Part shown: positions 47,411-60,436 of the stretch, in pieces | How positions within the stretch are numbered: position 1 is the first letter of the stretch | Layout: each line of letters opens with the position of its first letter | NCBI GenBank assembly: GCA_036785325.1 | Contig: JAXIVH010000008.1 | Location: forward strand, 14,097,739 to 14,161,738 | Length of the DNA: 64,000 nucleotides | Reading direction: 5' to 3' | Source: Urophycis tenuis | Taxonomy: Eukaryota; Chordata; Actinopteri; Gadiformes; Phycidae | Translations under genes and position numbers: made by a program | The notes under the pieces: model-generated | The model's database searches: none | What the model was told of the DNA's origin: nothing | Seen by the model: the letters and a program-made list of their open reading frames with translations, nothing else

Positions 47411-50400
47411 GATACCATGAGAAAGAAGTGTACCCCACAATCACTGGAAGCTGTTATTCTAGCTGGGTAAATGTGAAGCCTTGAATGCAAATACAATCCC
47501 AACAGCAGGACTCCAAGGTGGCTTGCTGAAATACCCTGGTCATGTGGCTTTACAGGAAATTGTGAAACGTGGCTGTTTAAAAGTTCACCATCGTCCATAT
47601 AGGCTTGGGCTGGTGCACTGGGCATAGGCAGCATCCCATAACCTTGAGGATGGCCTGGTACTGGTTGGTACGGATGTAGGTGGCAGCTGGTTTACAGTGG
47701 GCACTGGGCACCACCATGATGGTTTTAATTACAGCTAGATAGAGTGACAGTATTAGTTATGTCGTAATTTTACTTCTCCAAAACTTTGCACTTTGTCTGC
47801 CCTGTTCAAAAATAAACTATTGCAATAAAGTGCATTATTATGAACGTGGCAAGTTTTGTGACATTTCTGATGTAGAAATCGGGAGTTCAAGCAGAGGATG
47901 GGGAGCACACTGGCCAACATAATGTAGTCCATGGGATAAGCTGTCAAGAGTAAAGACAAGTTGTCTGTATTGTCACATATAGACATACACCCCAAAAGTC
48001 ATACTTAATATAAGAAAAACATCACCCACCAGAAGTTGTGAGGAAACAGAAAAATATGAAACGCAGACACTTGACAACGATGTTGCTGTTGATTTCTTTT
48101 TAAAAGGGGATAATGCCCTGAGGCAGAATGTGGTTGAACATGCCTTCCCTCTGACTTGTGGACTGGTGATCTCACAGCATTCCATTGATACACACACATT
48201 CCATGACAAGACAATCACAAAAACTGTTGGAAAAAGTATGTATTTATTTCTTTGCAAATGAAAAGGTCTTCTTTATGTCTAGTTTATTTGAATAAAACAT
48301 TTGAAAACATGTTGAAACAGTCAACCTCTAAAGTATTATAGTAATGTAAGTTGAATGACGGGACTAAAAGCCCCCTTTGTGGTTCTCAATAAAAGAATGA
48401 AGATGGCTACAATCCATACGCAAATGATTTTTTTTTACAGGCCACATGCTGGCTTATTAACAGAAGTGAAATTGAACCAAGACATGTGTATCCATCACAC
48501 CCCCATGAAACTCCAGCACAGCGTCAGAAAAAGTCAAAACACAAAACAAAAAAGGGGGAAAGCATCTCACACATTTGCTTTCACATACATTTACAATTCT
48601 CCACAAATATAAAAAATCTGAGATTAACATTCTTGCTACTCGTAAATAGGATACTTGAAGTAAGATATGATTTACTTTATTAATGTCAGACTGTACATTT
48701 GGGCATGTGTGAAGAAATGGGAGTAATGGCACCACCCACCCAAAAGAAAAAAGTGCAAGTTGCAGAGGAAATAAGAGGCGTGTGGTGGTTGAGATATTGG
48801 GCATCAGAATAGGTCACTTAAGGAAAGGCAAACCAATTGTGAAAAGGCCGGTAACTATTGCTTGGTTTTCTAAGTGTTGTTGCATGAGAGAACAGCAGGC
48901 AGGCAACATGGATATTTAGGGACAGTTGTTGGACTACTGTTGACTCAATCCACTACTCCGAGAGGCCCACTCTTAGAGCAAGGCATTGCTGGTCAAGGCA
49001 TAGAGTACTGCACGTACAGGAGGATCAACAAATGATACACAACACATGGAACAGTAATTCAAAGAATGGACAGGCATGAATTTAATCTGCAACACTGAAT
49101 TATGAAACTATGCATGCCACCAAAAACAGAATATGAGGTCATGCTGAAAAGAAGGCCTGATAAGACACTTGGTTCTTTCTGAACACAAAATGGCGAAAAT
49201 CAAGATCAACATTTGTAAAAAGGTATTCAAACACCAAAATTGAATGTAGAAATACAAACTGAAGCAAGCATAGATTGGTTGATAATAGACAATTTAAAAA
49301 GGCACCAGTGACATGTTGGTCTACATACCTTAAATATGTCCTAAATAAAAACATAAAACATAACTGCATATTGTATTTGGTATTGAAGCTAGTTTCGCAA
49401 CGTAAAAAAATTCCTTCAAAACTGGTGACATTCAGTACACGTTTGTTAACCACAGAGACAGCTGGATATACTCAAAATGGTAGCACAAAACGAAACCACC
49501 CTGACCAGATGGCAACGTGATTCAGTCACGACACTGAACGGAAAGGGATGTGGGCATGCACATTTAGCAAGACATTTTTTTCTTCTTGCATTTAAAAAAG
49601 TTAAGGAAATTAAAACAAGGTATTGCAACACACACCATACACCTCACAGCGGGCTTTCATGTACATATGAATGTACATCTCATAAGTAACAAGTTAAAAT
49701 ATGAAAAGGAAGATAGTTGAATAACTACCTTTTTGGGCAATGCCATTGAATCCCATAGCATCTGAGGAGTCTGGCTCCAGCTAGCATTTCATAAAAATTA
49801 GTGCTGCTGTATTCCATCCACTATGGGGATATTTCCGTATCGCTAACCAAAAGTCATTACTTTACATTGCAGGAGGGTGGAATATCAATCACTGTGATGT
49901 TGCGGGGAGGGATGACTGATATTACACCTGATTAAAAAAAACTGATCCTGCGAGAAGGCCTGTTCATAACCATTAAAAGGATGCGTTTCCTGAGCACACA
50001 GACATTCCCATAGAGGTACCAACCCTGAGGTACAACCTATAGACCCCTTCAAGCACAGCAGTCCATGGAAAACAAAGGATGTACTCCTGTTTTGAACACA
50101 ATTAACACAGGCATAATAATAATGTTTGGCTTCAAGCCAAAGGTTCTTTTCTTCTAGGGCCAACCATCACTATCCCCCACTCGCTCCTTAACCTGTATCT
50201 GAATCCACTGTGATGTAAACATGCATATAAACAAAGACATGGTTCAGGGATTTATCAATACTTTCTCCACAAACAAGCTAACGTTTACTTTGACTTGACC
50301 TAAAACACCTGAAAGCTTACAATGCACACAGATCGACAAAGTGCCATCAAAGCCCAGCGTCTCAACCCATCAGCACACAACAACAACAAACCAAGTAGAA

Positions 50401-50445
50401 GAATACTATGACAAGGTGGCGTGTTACAGCTCAGGGTGTGCTGGC
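47411..50445 (-). other. Downstream of shisa5, probable 3' UTR and spacer
   Basis: Three kilobases with no convincing coding frame on either strand. On the shisa5 strand, AATAAA signals occur at about 48681-48676 and 48248-48243, either of which would give a long 3' UTR. No transposon ends identified. Confidence 0.45.
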
Positions 50446-53400
50446 TTAGTATCCGGTCTTGGGCGGCGGATGAGCGTAAGCCGGGTTGAAGGCGGGCTGG
50501 CCGTGCTCTGCCGGCGGCGCGTTGGCCTGGGCGTAAGGCTGGTCGGGAGGCTGGAGAGGATAGGGTGGCTGCCCCGGGGAGAACGCGGCCTGGCTGTAGG
50601 CCATCGGAGACGGACCGTAGCTGGGGCCCACTGGGGAAAACGGGGCGAAAAAGGAAAGAAGTTGTGGTTGTTCCGCAGAAAGGAAATTGCGTAGACGGGC
50701 TCTCGACATGGTTCATAGTTAAAAAAAAAAAATTTTTATGCAACTCACCGCAGTTTCTTAAGAAATTGCGGTATGACTGCTGGCTATAACATTTTAAGGG
50801 TATCGTGGACTTTGAACAGTTCAAGATTTAAACTCAATGGAGTAAATGTATAATATAAATTTATAATATAAATGTATAAACAAACAAATCATATCAATAA
50901 ATTAAACAAGAGCTACAGCTAAACTAGCCAAGTGATATTTTGAAATATTTTTTGATATTTTGAAACTAGGACTATATGATGCACCAGAATGATAACTAGT
51001 AGTAGTAGGCCTATTAGTACAATAAGTAGAAGTAGTATCATATGATACAGCATCAGGTCAACAGTATCATTGGTATTAGAATATTATTCGAATGTAATTA
51101 GAATGAAAATAACAAAGGTAATACATTTATAGTTAGACATTTGTTCACGCCAAATTTGTCATGTAATGTCGAATAATAAGGTGGATACTGTTAATCTGTG
51201 GACTCTCAGCTTTCAAATGACATCATGTAGAGAGCATGATGTGGAAATTATTGTTTTTAAGTAGTATTGGCATTTAGAAAAATAGTCTACCTCATTGTGT
51301 GCTTCTACTGGCAGCAGACAACAAGCAATGTATGAAGAACCTAGCCTGAAATCATAGCCTCGTTCTCAAAAACTAACTCTGATTACTAAACATTGACATT
51401 CTCTAGACATTCTCAGTAGAAGTAGACAAACACAAGGATGTCCCACAAGCGTCTGTCCCTTCAAGTATGTGAGATTATTTGCAAGTTAAAAAAATTGTTT
51501 AAGACAGTAGTATCAACAATTTCAATATGAACAGGGGTTGTTACACAAATGCCCAATGCTCAAAAAGTTCGAAATTCCAAAGAATTCCAATTGCTGAATT
51601 ATTTGAGCGGCGGTGAAACGATGCTTTACATTGTTTTTCTATGTGTAATATTGACGTCAAGCTCCACGATGTCTGAAATGTTTGGATTTTGTTAAAGCCA
51701 GCTGGGGCAATGAGATGAAGCATAAATACACAGGGGAGTGTTTAACTATTAAAAGTAGAAAAGTAGTGTCACAGAAATTGGCTGTCTTTGTAACATTAAA
51801 AACAAAAGCTGATGACCAATACTTACTGGCTTCCTGGTAGGGCGGCGGGGGTCCTGGTGTATACCCAGGGTAGGCCGCTGCTGGGGGCATGGGCTGAGCG
51901 GGCTGAGCAGGCTGAGCCCCGTAGGCCTGAGGCATGGGCTGAGCGGGCTGAGCAGGCTGAGCCCCGTAGGCCTGAGGCATGGGCTGTGCAGCACTGTAAC
52001 CGGGCTGGATGGGCTGTGCAGCACTGTAACCGGGCTGGATGGGCTGGTAGCCCGGGTACGGACCCCCCTGGTAGGACTGTACGTGAACCCCAGGGGAGGC
52101 CCTTGGCTGCTGGGGGTAATGCTGAGGTGTGTGTGTGACCACCGTGGTGTGTGTGGTGGTGGCTATGACCGCTGCGAGGAGAAAATGGAGAGAGAGTCAG
52201 AGGAACGCCCCACTATTGAAGGAAAGGCAATTATTAACCAAGAGGTTGAGGAATACTTTCAGAAGGATGGGTGGATATAATCATGTATTCTAAATTCTAA
52301 ATGTTGGTATAGGTAAATGTGTAGGTCCAGATCGCAATTAAATAGTATATCCACTATTATTTTTCTATAGGAGTCTTTTACAGTTTTGTAAAGCTATTGT
52401 AACCTTGGGATTTCCTGCCAACATTGGATGGGAGTGGGGTCCTCCATCATGGTATTCATTTTATTATTTATTTGTATTTGATAGCCTGACATTTTATTCT
52501 CCCCTCTGTCCCACAATAGGCTACAATGCTTCCCTAAAACAACATCCGGTTATGCAGGCTTGTTATTTTTGCTAGGTTTGAGGTACACGGCTGACTCATG
52601 AATCCAATCAAATAAAAAACAATCTCATCTTAAAACGGGAAACTCAATATGTGTACATTTTTTGCTATTGGGAAACTATGTAAACTCCCTGATGTTGGTG
52701 TGGTAAGAACCAATTGAGGCGGACACTGAGCAGATTTCTAGGCATAACCATCTAGTCAGAAAACAAGGGGAAAGGGATCGATGAGCTCCAAAATATGGCC
52801 CAACAGATGAAGTTAGCACATTAATTAGCGAGTTATCCTGTCAAGAAAATGTCAATGAGTCGGTAATGCCCATGTAATACAGACCACACCGTATCATTAC
52901 AGCGTTAGCATCTGTGCTATCTGTTACTGACTTGAAGCCATACATAGCCGCAAACCACGGTATTGGCAACACGCTATCGATTTGAGCCAACAGTGTATTT
53001 ATTTTACCAGCCAATCAGGATTAGACATTGATCGATCCACATGAATGACCTATTTTCGATTTCACCAAAAGGTGAAAGTTTGCATGCCTGATAGATAACA
53101 TCAAAGGCATGCTTATACATCCCACAGGAAATGTCTACGTAGTGTTTCTGAAAACCATTCTCAAAAATCTAATGTAAAGAAAAAGCACTGCTCTGCCCAA
53201 ACCATTTCAGAAACCAAAAGGTTAAAAACGAGACCGAACGAAACATCACGTTAGATATGACTAACATTGTATAAGCAACAGTATTGCTACATATTCACAA
53301 AGATTACATGGCAAGTTATAGAATATGTTGTGATTTAGTCTAAACAAGGCACATATTAAAAAAACAAAAACAAGGGCATGCTTTTACATGCCCCCCTCCA

Positions 53401-55405
53401 TGCAAATAGGCTTGACATCTTCAGTTGAAAGCAAATCTAAATGTCATAATGTGGCCTGTGAAGCTGTTTAAGACTGTATGGGGACTATAAAAAATAAAAT
53501 GTCCATTGAAAAAAAAAAAAGATCAACAAGTTCTAATATATTTTAAAAGCCAGATTGTTTGATGAAGAATGTTTCTGCATATATGTTATTGTGTGGGAAG
53601 GACAGACTCAATCTACCATGACCACCCATTTCTTTCCCCCTAGACTAATGGACTCTGAAAGTGATAATTTTCCGTCAGTGACAGACTATCCCTTCCCCCC
53701 TTGTGATTGCACCAGAGACAATGAGTCACAAAGGGAGGAGTCAAGGATTCTTGTGTGCATTCCCAGGCAACACTGTATTCTACTCCGCTCCGTACTCCTG
53801 CTTTGTAGTACAGTGGGACTAGTAACGCTGCAATTGAAAAAAAAACTGTACTTAAGAGTTTGGGTCACTAGAGTCTCTCACCAAAAGGCCAATCAATAGT
53901 CAATGAAAGGGGTAAATATGGGTAAATGTTTGCTATGCAAGATACAAAACACCTGTGATTGCAGTGTGTAGGTTTAGTTTTTTTCTTTTTCCAAATCTAA
54001 AACTTTTATGTCCACGGTATGACTAAACTAGCATAAAGGCTTGAATTCTAGGCAGAATCAGTATACGGAAGGTTTTATTGCTATACAATGTTAAACTTTC
54101 GTATGTTGGCTGGTGATGTAGCTTTTGTGTTGCCCAAAAAGTGTAGCCAATTGACTTGGTTTACAACGGAGGCATGAATGCAGGACCCATTTTGGCTTTC
54201 ATTCCAATTTATGATAAGCCAGAATCAGGTCAAGGCTAAGATGGCCAACAATCTTAAAACTCCCACCCATGGCCATGGATCTGGACACATCTTCCATTAA
54301 GCAATGTACTATACAAGGTAACGGGTTTCTTACGCTGTGGCTTGCGACACATCTTGTAGATGCAGCAGCAGGGACAGACACAGCAGGAGATGAAGATCAC
54401 AATGAGTATGAATGCACTAGCCACCGAGGAGCCAATGACGACCGATGAGCTGGAGTCCATACTAAAACAAACAAAAAACACGGCAATTTAGAAAAATATT
54501 TGATGGCTCATAAAATTAATGACTCAAAAGTAGTGGCAATAGATACATCAATACAATATCAAAAATTGGTCACCACAATCATGTAATTGCAATTCAGAAG
54601 GGGAGAAATGTACTGTTTCTTAGCTTTTTCTATTGCTAGATTCTCTTAAAATGAATACATTAATAGAGTAAAATACCTTTCATAGCAATCCTCCTGCTTA
54701 TCTTCTGTCAAACGCCAAAAGGAATCTCTGCAACAATATCTGTTGTTGCAGGATCCACAACAAAACGAAGTGCAGGTCTGTGATGAGAAGTAGGTACCTG
54801 AGAGGTCGCGGTAGGATTTGCAATTGTTGTCACCGGCTGGAATGAGGACAGACACAGATAAGTGAGAGCAGCGGGAGGAAGCCGGAAATCATAACCACAT
54901 AGTCCTACGCATAAGACTGAAACATGGCTATACTGACGAGCGAACAAATATGCATAAATTAATGGGGTAAATTAAATATTACCAACTGTCTCCATATAGA
55001 TTCCCAGACAAAACCTTTCCGTTCAACAAACAAATCAGAAAAGTATAACGAATAGGCCTACTCCACCTCGGCAGATGGATTGTGAATTGGTTACATGGTG
55101 ATCATCCTACAATATTTTTGATTCAATCCACCAACATGTTGGCCTTAGCGAATTGGTTCTTGGGACAACAAAAAGATGCCAGATAAATAGTGCCCGTTTA
55201 AAACCACTAGTAGCTACGTTACACGCGACACACAAGGGGAAGTTCGCTGAAACGAAAGCTAACGCGCTTGAGCCAACGAACGCTCGAGAAACAAATAAAT
55301 ATCAAAGATTATCAATTCAATCTCCGACTCACCAGACACGATCGGGATCAGGATTACAAATATAACACACGCGATTGCACCAGAAAGGCCTGCCGCCATG
55401 GCCAT
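50446..55405 (-). CDS. shisa5: Shisa-family membrane protein, shisa5 (scotin)-like, five exons, 296 aa
   Basis: Exons in transcript order: 55405-55333, 54836-54677, 54461-54334, 52171-51827 and 50630-50446. All are in phase (891 bases) with GT-AG introns. Signal peptide MAMAAGLSG...IPIVSA, then the Shisa cysteine domain (GDNNCKSY, CTSFCCGSCNNRYCC, DCYE). One membrane segment follows (SSVVIGSSVASAFILIVIFI) with the juxtamembrane CCVCPCCCIYKMCRKPQ. The tail is long and Pro/Gln/Tyr-rich with PY-type motifs (PPPPYQEA), ending FNPAYAHPPPKTGY. The ATTTHTTVV stretch and the NPAY ending match shisa5 better than shisa4, by recall. Scotin is an ER/nuclear-envelope and endosomal adaptor linked to p53-dependent apoptosis. 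The start could also be ATG 55399. Exon 4 encodes tandem repeats. Confidence 0.8.
51870..52050 (-). repeat. shisa5: Coding minisatellite in shisa5 exon 4
   Basis: Two in-frame tandem units of ten residues (QPIQPGYSAA) are followed by two of fifteen (QPMPQAYGAQPAQPA), nearly identical at DNA level. They lengthen the cytoplasmic tail, and copy number probably varies between individuals or species. Confidence 0.9.
52172..54333 (-). other. shisa5 intron 3, nothing recognised
   Basis: AT-rich intron without transposon ends or RNA genes that I can support. One plus-strand frame at 53555-53899 has no protein-like features beyond chance. Confidence 0.55.
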
Positions 55406-56640
55406 TACAATTTGTCGCCGGGAAGTAGACTCTCCTTCGAGTACAATTCACTTATCCTTCACCGCCCCTGTTTGGTTCCAGGCAGTCCAGTACAAGCCCT
55501 GGTAGATCTGTGTAACGACAACATCCGGTGGCTTGGGTTGCCTGGATGGATTTGCCTTCAAGTGTGAAGTTCTGTTATTAGTTTGCCTATATCCTTCCCT
55601 GCCATTATTTGTATTAGATAAATAATGAACCAAATCAATCGTAGACATTCACAATTGTTTGGATGTTTGATTATTCATGTTAATATATAATAATTTGTTT
55701 ACATTGTTCAAAAGTTGTATTCATATTTTAAGATTTCGTAGGCAGCGTGGTATGGGGGCCCATAGGAGGGAAACATATCTCGGCACCTGACTACGTGTGC
55801 ACCATAGACTGTGGTGTGCACGCACAGGCACACACGCGCGCGCGCGCGCACACACACACACACACACACAATATTCTTAGAATTGTATGTCTAGTTGCTT
55901 GACAACGCTTAACCGCTTGACGGGCAATGCTAAATACATTTCCTCAGTAAAAGGCTGAATGTAGCCAGCACTCTTTCGAAAAAGCTCCATGACAAGAGCC
56001 GTGCTAAAACACGGGTAGTTGAATTTTACCGATGGAGACAGCTTAGAGCTCAGAACGATATCAAGACGGATGCCGAGTTGGCTGATGTTCTCCTGAATAG
56101 GCAATCGTTGAGCTAAAGCTAACGTTAGCTTACGTGTGTGTGACCGTAAACATAAACAGCCATGCATATATCTAACTTAACTACATGCATGGCTGGTTAT
56201 GTTTACGGTTACACGTGGATGTGTGCAACTCTATGGCAGTGTTATCTTAGCTAGAGTTGACAGAGTTGCACTCATCCACGTGAGCCGGTTTATAATGTGC
56301 AAACAATTAATTACATTGCAGACGTGTACACTACATTACAAGGGACTCGTCGTCGCGTGTCCTTGTCAAAATAGAATAATTGCGTTTGTCTCGAGATAGA
56401 AGACATAACGATTGTTGGTTCAGTTGTCCCCAACCTGGCAACACGCGAGCTTCCAGCCTGGGGAGGAGGGGCGGACGGAGACCACTCTCAAATGTTGTGA
56501 ATTTGGACTGCAGTTATTAATTTCAACGGTCAGTGTCAGTGTTGCACATAATACCTTCAGTAATATTCTTGTAATATTATTTTTTGTTGTTGGGAATAAG
56601 GGGACTGCATAGCAGGAAAGCAATCAAAAACACCACTGAT
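55406..56640. other. shisa5 upstream region
   Basis: Presumed promoter and 5' UTR close to 55406-55560. A (CG)n(CA)n array lies at 55828-55870. A minus frame (55877-56134) reads IQENISQLGIRLDIVL, then FNYPCFSTALVMELFRKS, and looks protein-like but is unrecognised. A 24-base imperfect inverted repeat (GTAAACATAAACAGCCATGC) is at 56146-56165, with its partner at 56186-56207. Confidence 0.45.
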
Positions 56641-57328
56641 GCTGCTGAGAAGGCATCAAGATGACTGTGGATCATGAGGGGTGATCCGTGGGCCACACAA
56701 GCTACCTAGACACAAGCCGGGGTCTGATCACCCCCGGCTGGGTCGCCTGGGCGAGGGTGTCTGATGTTGAGAGACCCGACACACCCTATGACCTCAGGTT
56801 ACATCACTGATGATGTGTCTAGGTTGCACCAGAGGGTGTATATTAAACCAGTATGTAAGTCGTTATCTATCGGCGAATGAGGTAAAACAATGGTGATTGA
56901 GACAGTGGACCAGTGACAAAAAGCCCTTGTATTTGCGGTATTCTTTTGCTATCTATGGCCAAAACAAAGGAAAGATCGAGGACTACAGACGATGGAACAA
57001 AAACAAATTCATCTCCGAAGAAAAACAAACAGATGCTCAGAAGAAGGCAAACGGTCAAAAAAGATATGCGACCGTCAGCGAAGAAAAAACAGAGTTAGTG
57101 TAGCCGGCGCCGTCTGCACTTCGCCGACTACTGCGTTGTGTTCCGGTGCACTGATGACAGGACGCTGACGGTTCTTTTTAGGCACTTTATTCTGCATCTG
57201 TATCTCACAGAGAGCAAAAAGACCGTTCCTCTTTCAGTAAAAGCCTCTCTGTCAGGTAAAATGCAGACTGACTATCTAATAATACTTCAAAATCATAAAA
57301 TAAAATACTTCAGAATAATCATGAAAAA
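56641..57328. other. Repeat-like segment with a basic short ORF
   Basis: 56670-56860 is GC-richer than its surroundings, with GGGGTGATCCGTGGG and CACCCCCGGCTGGG, and looks like a dispersed repeat. A basic frame (56955-57098) reads MAKTKERSRTTDDGTKT and ends KKDMRPSAKKKQS. CTCTCTGTCAGGTAAAATGC at about 57246 recurs at 60945. No family assigned. Confidence 0.35.
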
Positions 57329-58212
57329 ACCACGGTTGAATTGGTTTGATATTGGATATTGGATGTTCGACACATTCAAAGACACCCATATAACTTGTGA
57401 TATATATCACCGATTTTTCTCAAACAACTTGTGACGTCTTCATCACCCAGGCTATATATCACAAGAGAGTAATTATTAAAAAAACATACTATGAGCTGAT
57501 TTTATGCATTTTCAAAAATTCAACACTCATATAACTTGTGATGCGTATCACTGATTTTTCTCAACTTGTGACGTCTTCATCATCACCCAGGCTATATATC
57601 ATAAGAGAGTAATTATTTAAAAAAAAAAACATACTATGAGCTGATTTTATGCATTTTCAAAAATTCAACACTCATAACTTGTGATGTACATCTCAGATTT
57701 TTCTCAAACAACTTGTGACGTCTTCATCATCACCCAGGCTATATATCACAAGAGAGTAATTATTTGAAAATCATACTATGAGCTGGTTTTATGCATTTTT
57801 TTTATTTAACACCCATGGCACAATTGGCAAACCCAGCTCTCCTCCTTCGCTTTATACAGGGCTTCTGTTTCCATCCCCAAGCACCTTGCGTGGAACCATC
57901 TTCAGCTCATAGTATGTTTTTTTAATAATTACTCTCTTGTGATATATAGCCTGGGTGATGATGAAGACGTCACAAGTTGTTTGAGAAAAATCGGAGATGT
58001 ACATCACAAGTTATATGGGTGTTGAATTTTTGAAAATGCATAAAATCAGCTCATAGTATGTTTTTTTAATAATTACTCTCTTGTGATATATAGCCTGGGT
58101 GATGATGAAGACGTCACGTTTGAGAAAAATCGGTGAAACGCATCACAAGTTATATGGGTGTCTTTGAATGTGTCGAATATCCAATATCCAATATCCAACC
58201 AATTCAACCGCG
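57329..58212. mobile_element. Foldback element built of five 150-bp modules
   Basis: Outer arms CCACGGTTGAATTGG (57330) and CCAATTCAACCGCGG (to 58212) are inverted, continuing through ATATTGGATATTGGAT. The left arm holds three direct copies of a module containing TTGTGACGTCTTCATCATCA, CCCAGGCTATATATCACAAG and ATACTATGAGCTG. The right arm holds two copies in opposite orientation. The unique centre is about 110 bases (57815-57905). No ORF. Each module has a TGACGTC palindrome. Confidence 0.8.
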
Positions 58213-58237
58213 GTCATGAAAAATAAATGTATATCCA

Positions 58238-59165
58238 GTGGGGAACCCTCAGGGCCTTCTACGCCTTCAGAGAAGGCCTAACAAAATTCTGGACCAAAAA
58301 ATATTAAATAAGAAATAATATATATATTTTTTAATTTCTATCTTATTTAATTTAATACAATACATTTAATACATTTTCTCTCATCTATGTTCTAAAATCA
58401 AGTTTACTGTCAAATTCACATCAGCAATGAAATGGTTACGTCACTAAAACATGTTATCCAATCAGAATCGTCCGTCTCTATCAAGGCCCGGTTAGCTGGC
58501 TCATTAATTGGTTAGGACTTCACAAATCCTGCAGGACAAGCTATGTGTTTTGGTTTGGAGAGTGAGGGGCAGATTGACCAATCACGGTTCGATTTCAAGT
58601 GGGCGGGACAAAAAAAAAAAGGTTGTAGGCCTTCACGGAGTCCTAACCTATAACATAGTGGCTGAGTCTCACCCGTTCTCACCACTCTGCCGCCTCTGTC
58701 ACAGAGGTAAGTAAATCTTAGCAGAGTGGTGAAAGTGGTTGAGAGATTGAGATTGAAAGTTAAATGGCGTCAGAGGAGAATTACGTTGTGGCTAGCTTGA
58801 TCGGATCGCCTTTTTCAAGGCGTCCTTTCACAGAAAAACTATAAATAATAAAAAACGGAAGACCAATTAAAAAAAAAGGTTAAGAAAGTGGAAAGGCATT
58901 TCAAGACCGAAAATGATCAGCGATATCCATGGATGGTGGGCTGTCATAAAACAAACAGGCTGTACTGGTGGAGTTGTTTGCTTTTTACAACTGAAAAAGC
59001 GCTGACCCACCTGGGTCAGCGGTGGATTTGTCAGCCTTACAAATCTGACAAAGTCAGCCCACCGACATCAAGGTTCTTCGGCACACCTGCAAGCGACGGT
59101 CAGTTTGACAACTTTTCGGGGGATGAAATGAGCCTCGGTGTCCGTGTCAGCAGCGTCATGGGGTG
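58238..59165 (+). pseudogene. hAT-type element fragment, copy B
   Basis: Shares about 800 bases with 41063-41884, including CAGTGGGGAACCCTCAGGG and the ORF piece HFKTENDQRYPWMVGC, then KTNRLYWWSCLLF. This copy has about 80 extra bases around 58695-58780 and continues to 59165. The transposase core is absent. Confidence 0.55.
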
Positions 59166-60204
59166 ACACTCTGGATGACTTCATTTTATATTTCCAGATT
59201 TTGGCTTTAGAATATGTTTATGTATGTTTATTTAATTTTGAGATGTTTCTTGTTGCGGAGAATGTTATCGATGTTATGGTCTATTTGTTTACATCCTCGT
59301 CATCATTAATTAAAGTCGGATTGCATTTGTTTAACCCTTTCAATTCATCGTACTGTTGCTTTTTTTCCGTGATGATTTATTTTCTCAGCGGTGATGGCTG
59401 AGGTGAAGGCCCAGCTGTAGTGCTCACGGTTCGCCCCTGTGTATATCATTAAGCTCTGTGTGTGAGTAATGTTTTACCTCTGGGCTGTTCAGTGCCATAA
59501 AACATCATACAATACAAGAAAGTCTTAAATGAACACGTTATTTCCTAAACTCGGCATCGAGAGTACATACTCAGGGCTCTCAAGTGTCACGCATTGAGCG
59601 TGACAGTCACTCTTGTTGGTCTTTTGTCACGCTCTCCCGCCACACATGGCATTTCTCACGCTGAAAAATAACTTATAATATTCCGCAGCACCCAACATTT
59701 CTCTAGCTCTCACCATGGAACAGGCGCGTCTCCCCTGGCGTTCTAAATCGCAGCCTGTCACTTACCAGCCGATCAAAAAAGAGAAGGGGCCACACAACAG
59801 CCAATCAGAAAATAGCATTGTAGTATCTGGGTACAACAACCAATGAAAAAAGCTTGTTCGCGTGATTCTGATACAACCACCTTACGAAAGTTTCAAAGCA
59901 CCCAGAGAGGAAACCAGGAGCTCCGAGCATCACTTCAAGCACAGAGTAAGGATCTCCTGTGTTAATGTTCCAACAAATTCACAACTTGTTTGACACAAAC
60001 AGTGACAACTTGACTGCTGTTTAGGAATGTTTCCCATATAATTAGAAACATTTTTTCCAATGCTGAGTGTCTGTAGCCTTAACTTAGCCAACAATTTTAC
60101 AGCCTGTTCAATGGCAAGAGCTGTTCAAAACAAGTAGTCTAGGGATTCGTTATCACAGGATGACTGATATATTCTCACATTATAATCATCTTTCTCTCCA
60201 AATA
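59166..60204. other. Non-coding with a dispersed-repeat edge
   Basis: CAGGGCTCTCAAGTGTCACG at 59573, with GTGTCACGCATTGAGCGTGACAGTCAC-like inverted motifs, resembles the end of a common fish DNA transposon. No matching far end found. Otherwise nothing recognised. Confidence 0.4.
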
Positions 60205-60270
60205 GGGGAAATAATTTTGCAATTTCCCTAAGGGATCATTAAAGTATGTCTGTCTGTCTGTCTGTCTAAT
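60205..60270 (+). mobile_element. LINE 3' tail
   Basis: GCAATTTCCCTAAGGGATCATTAAAGTATG followed by (TCTG)n is the typical 3' end of fish CR1/L2-group LINEs, severely truncated. Confidence 0.55.
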
Positions 60271-60314
60271 TTTATTGGCATTAAATAAATTAAATTGTAT
60301 TGCAGTCAATGTAA

Positions 60315-60404
60315 TAGGTCACTTTTAAAATCATGTCATATTTTGTATATCCTGCATCTATGAGTAGGATATACAAAATATGGCATGATTTTAAAAGTGA
60401 CCTA
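60315..60404. repeat. Near-perfect hairpin, about 39-bp arms
   Basis: TAGGTCACTTTTAAAATCAT... is followed after a 12-base loop by its inverse ...ATGATTTTAAAAGTGACCTA, with one mismatch (T/C). Either a snap-back insertion or a hairpin RNA source; no TSD. Confidence 0.85.
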
Positions 60405-60436
60405 ATACAAATAATTATTATTGCTGTCTTTCTAAG

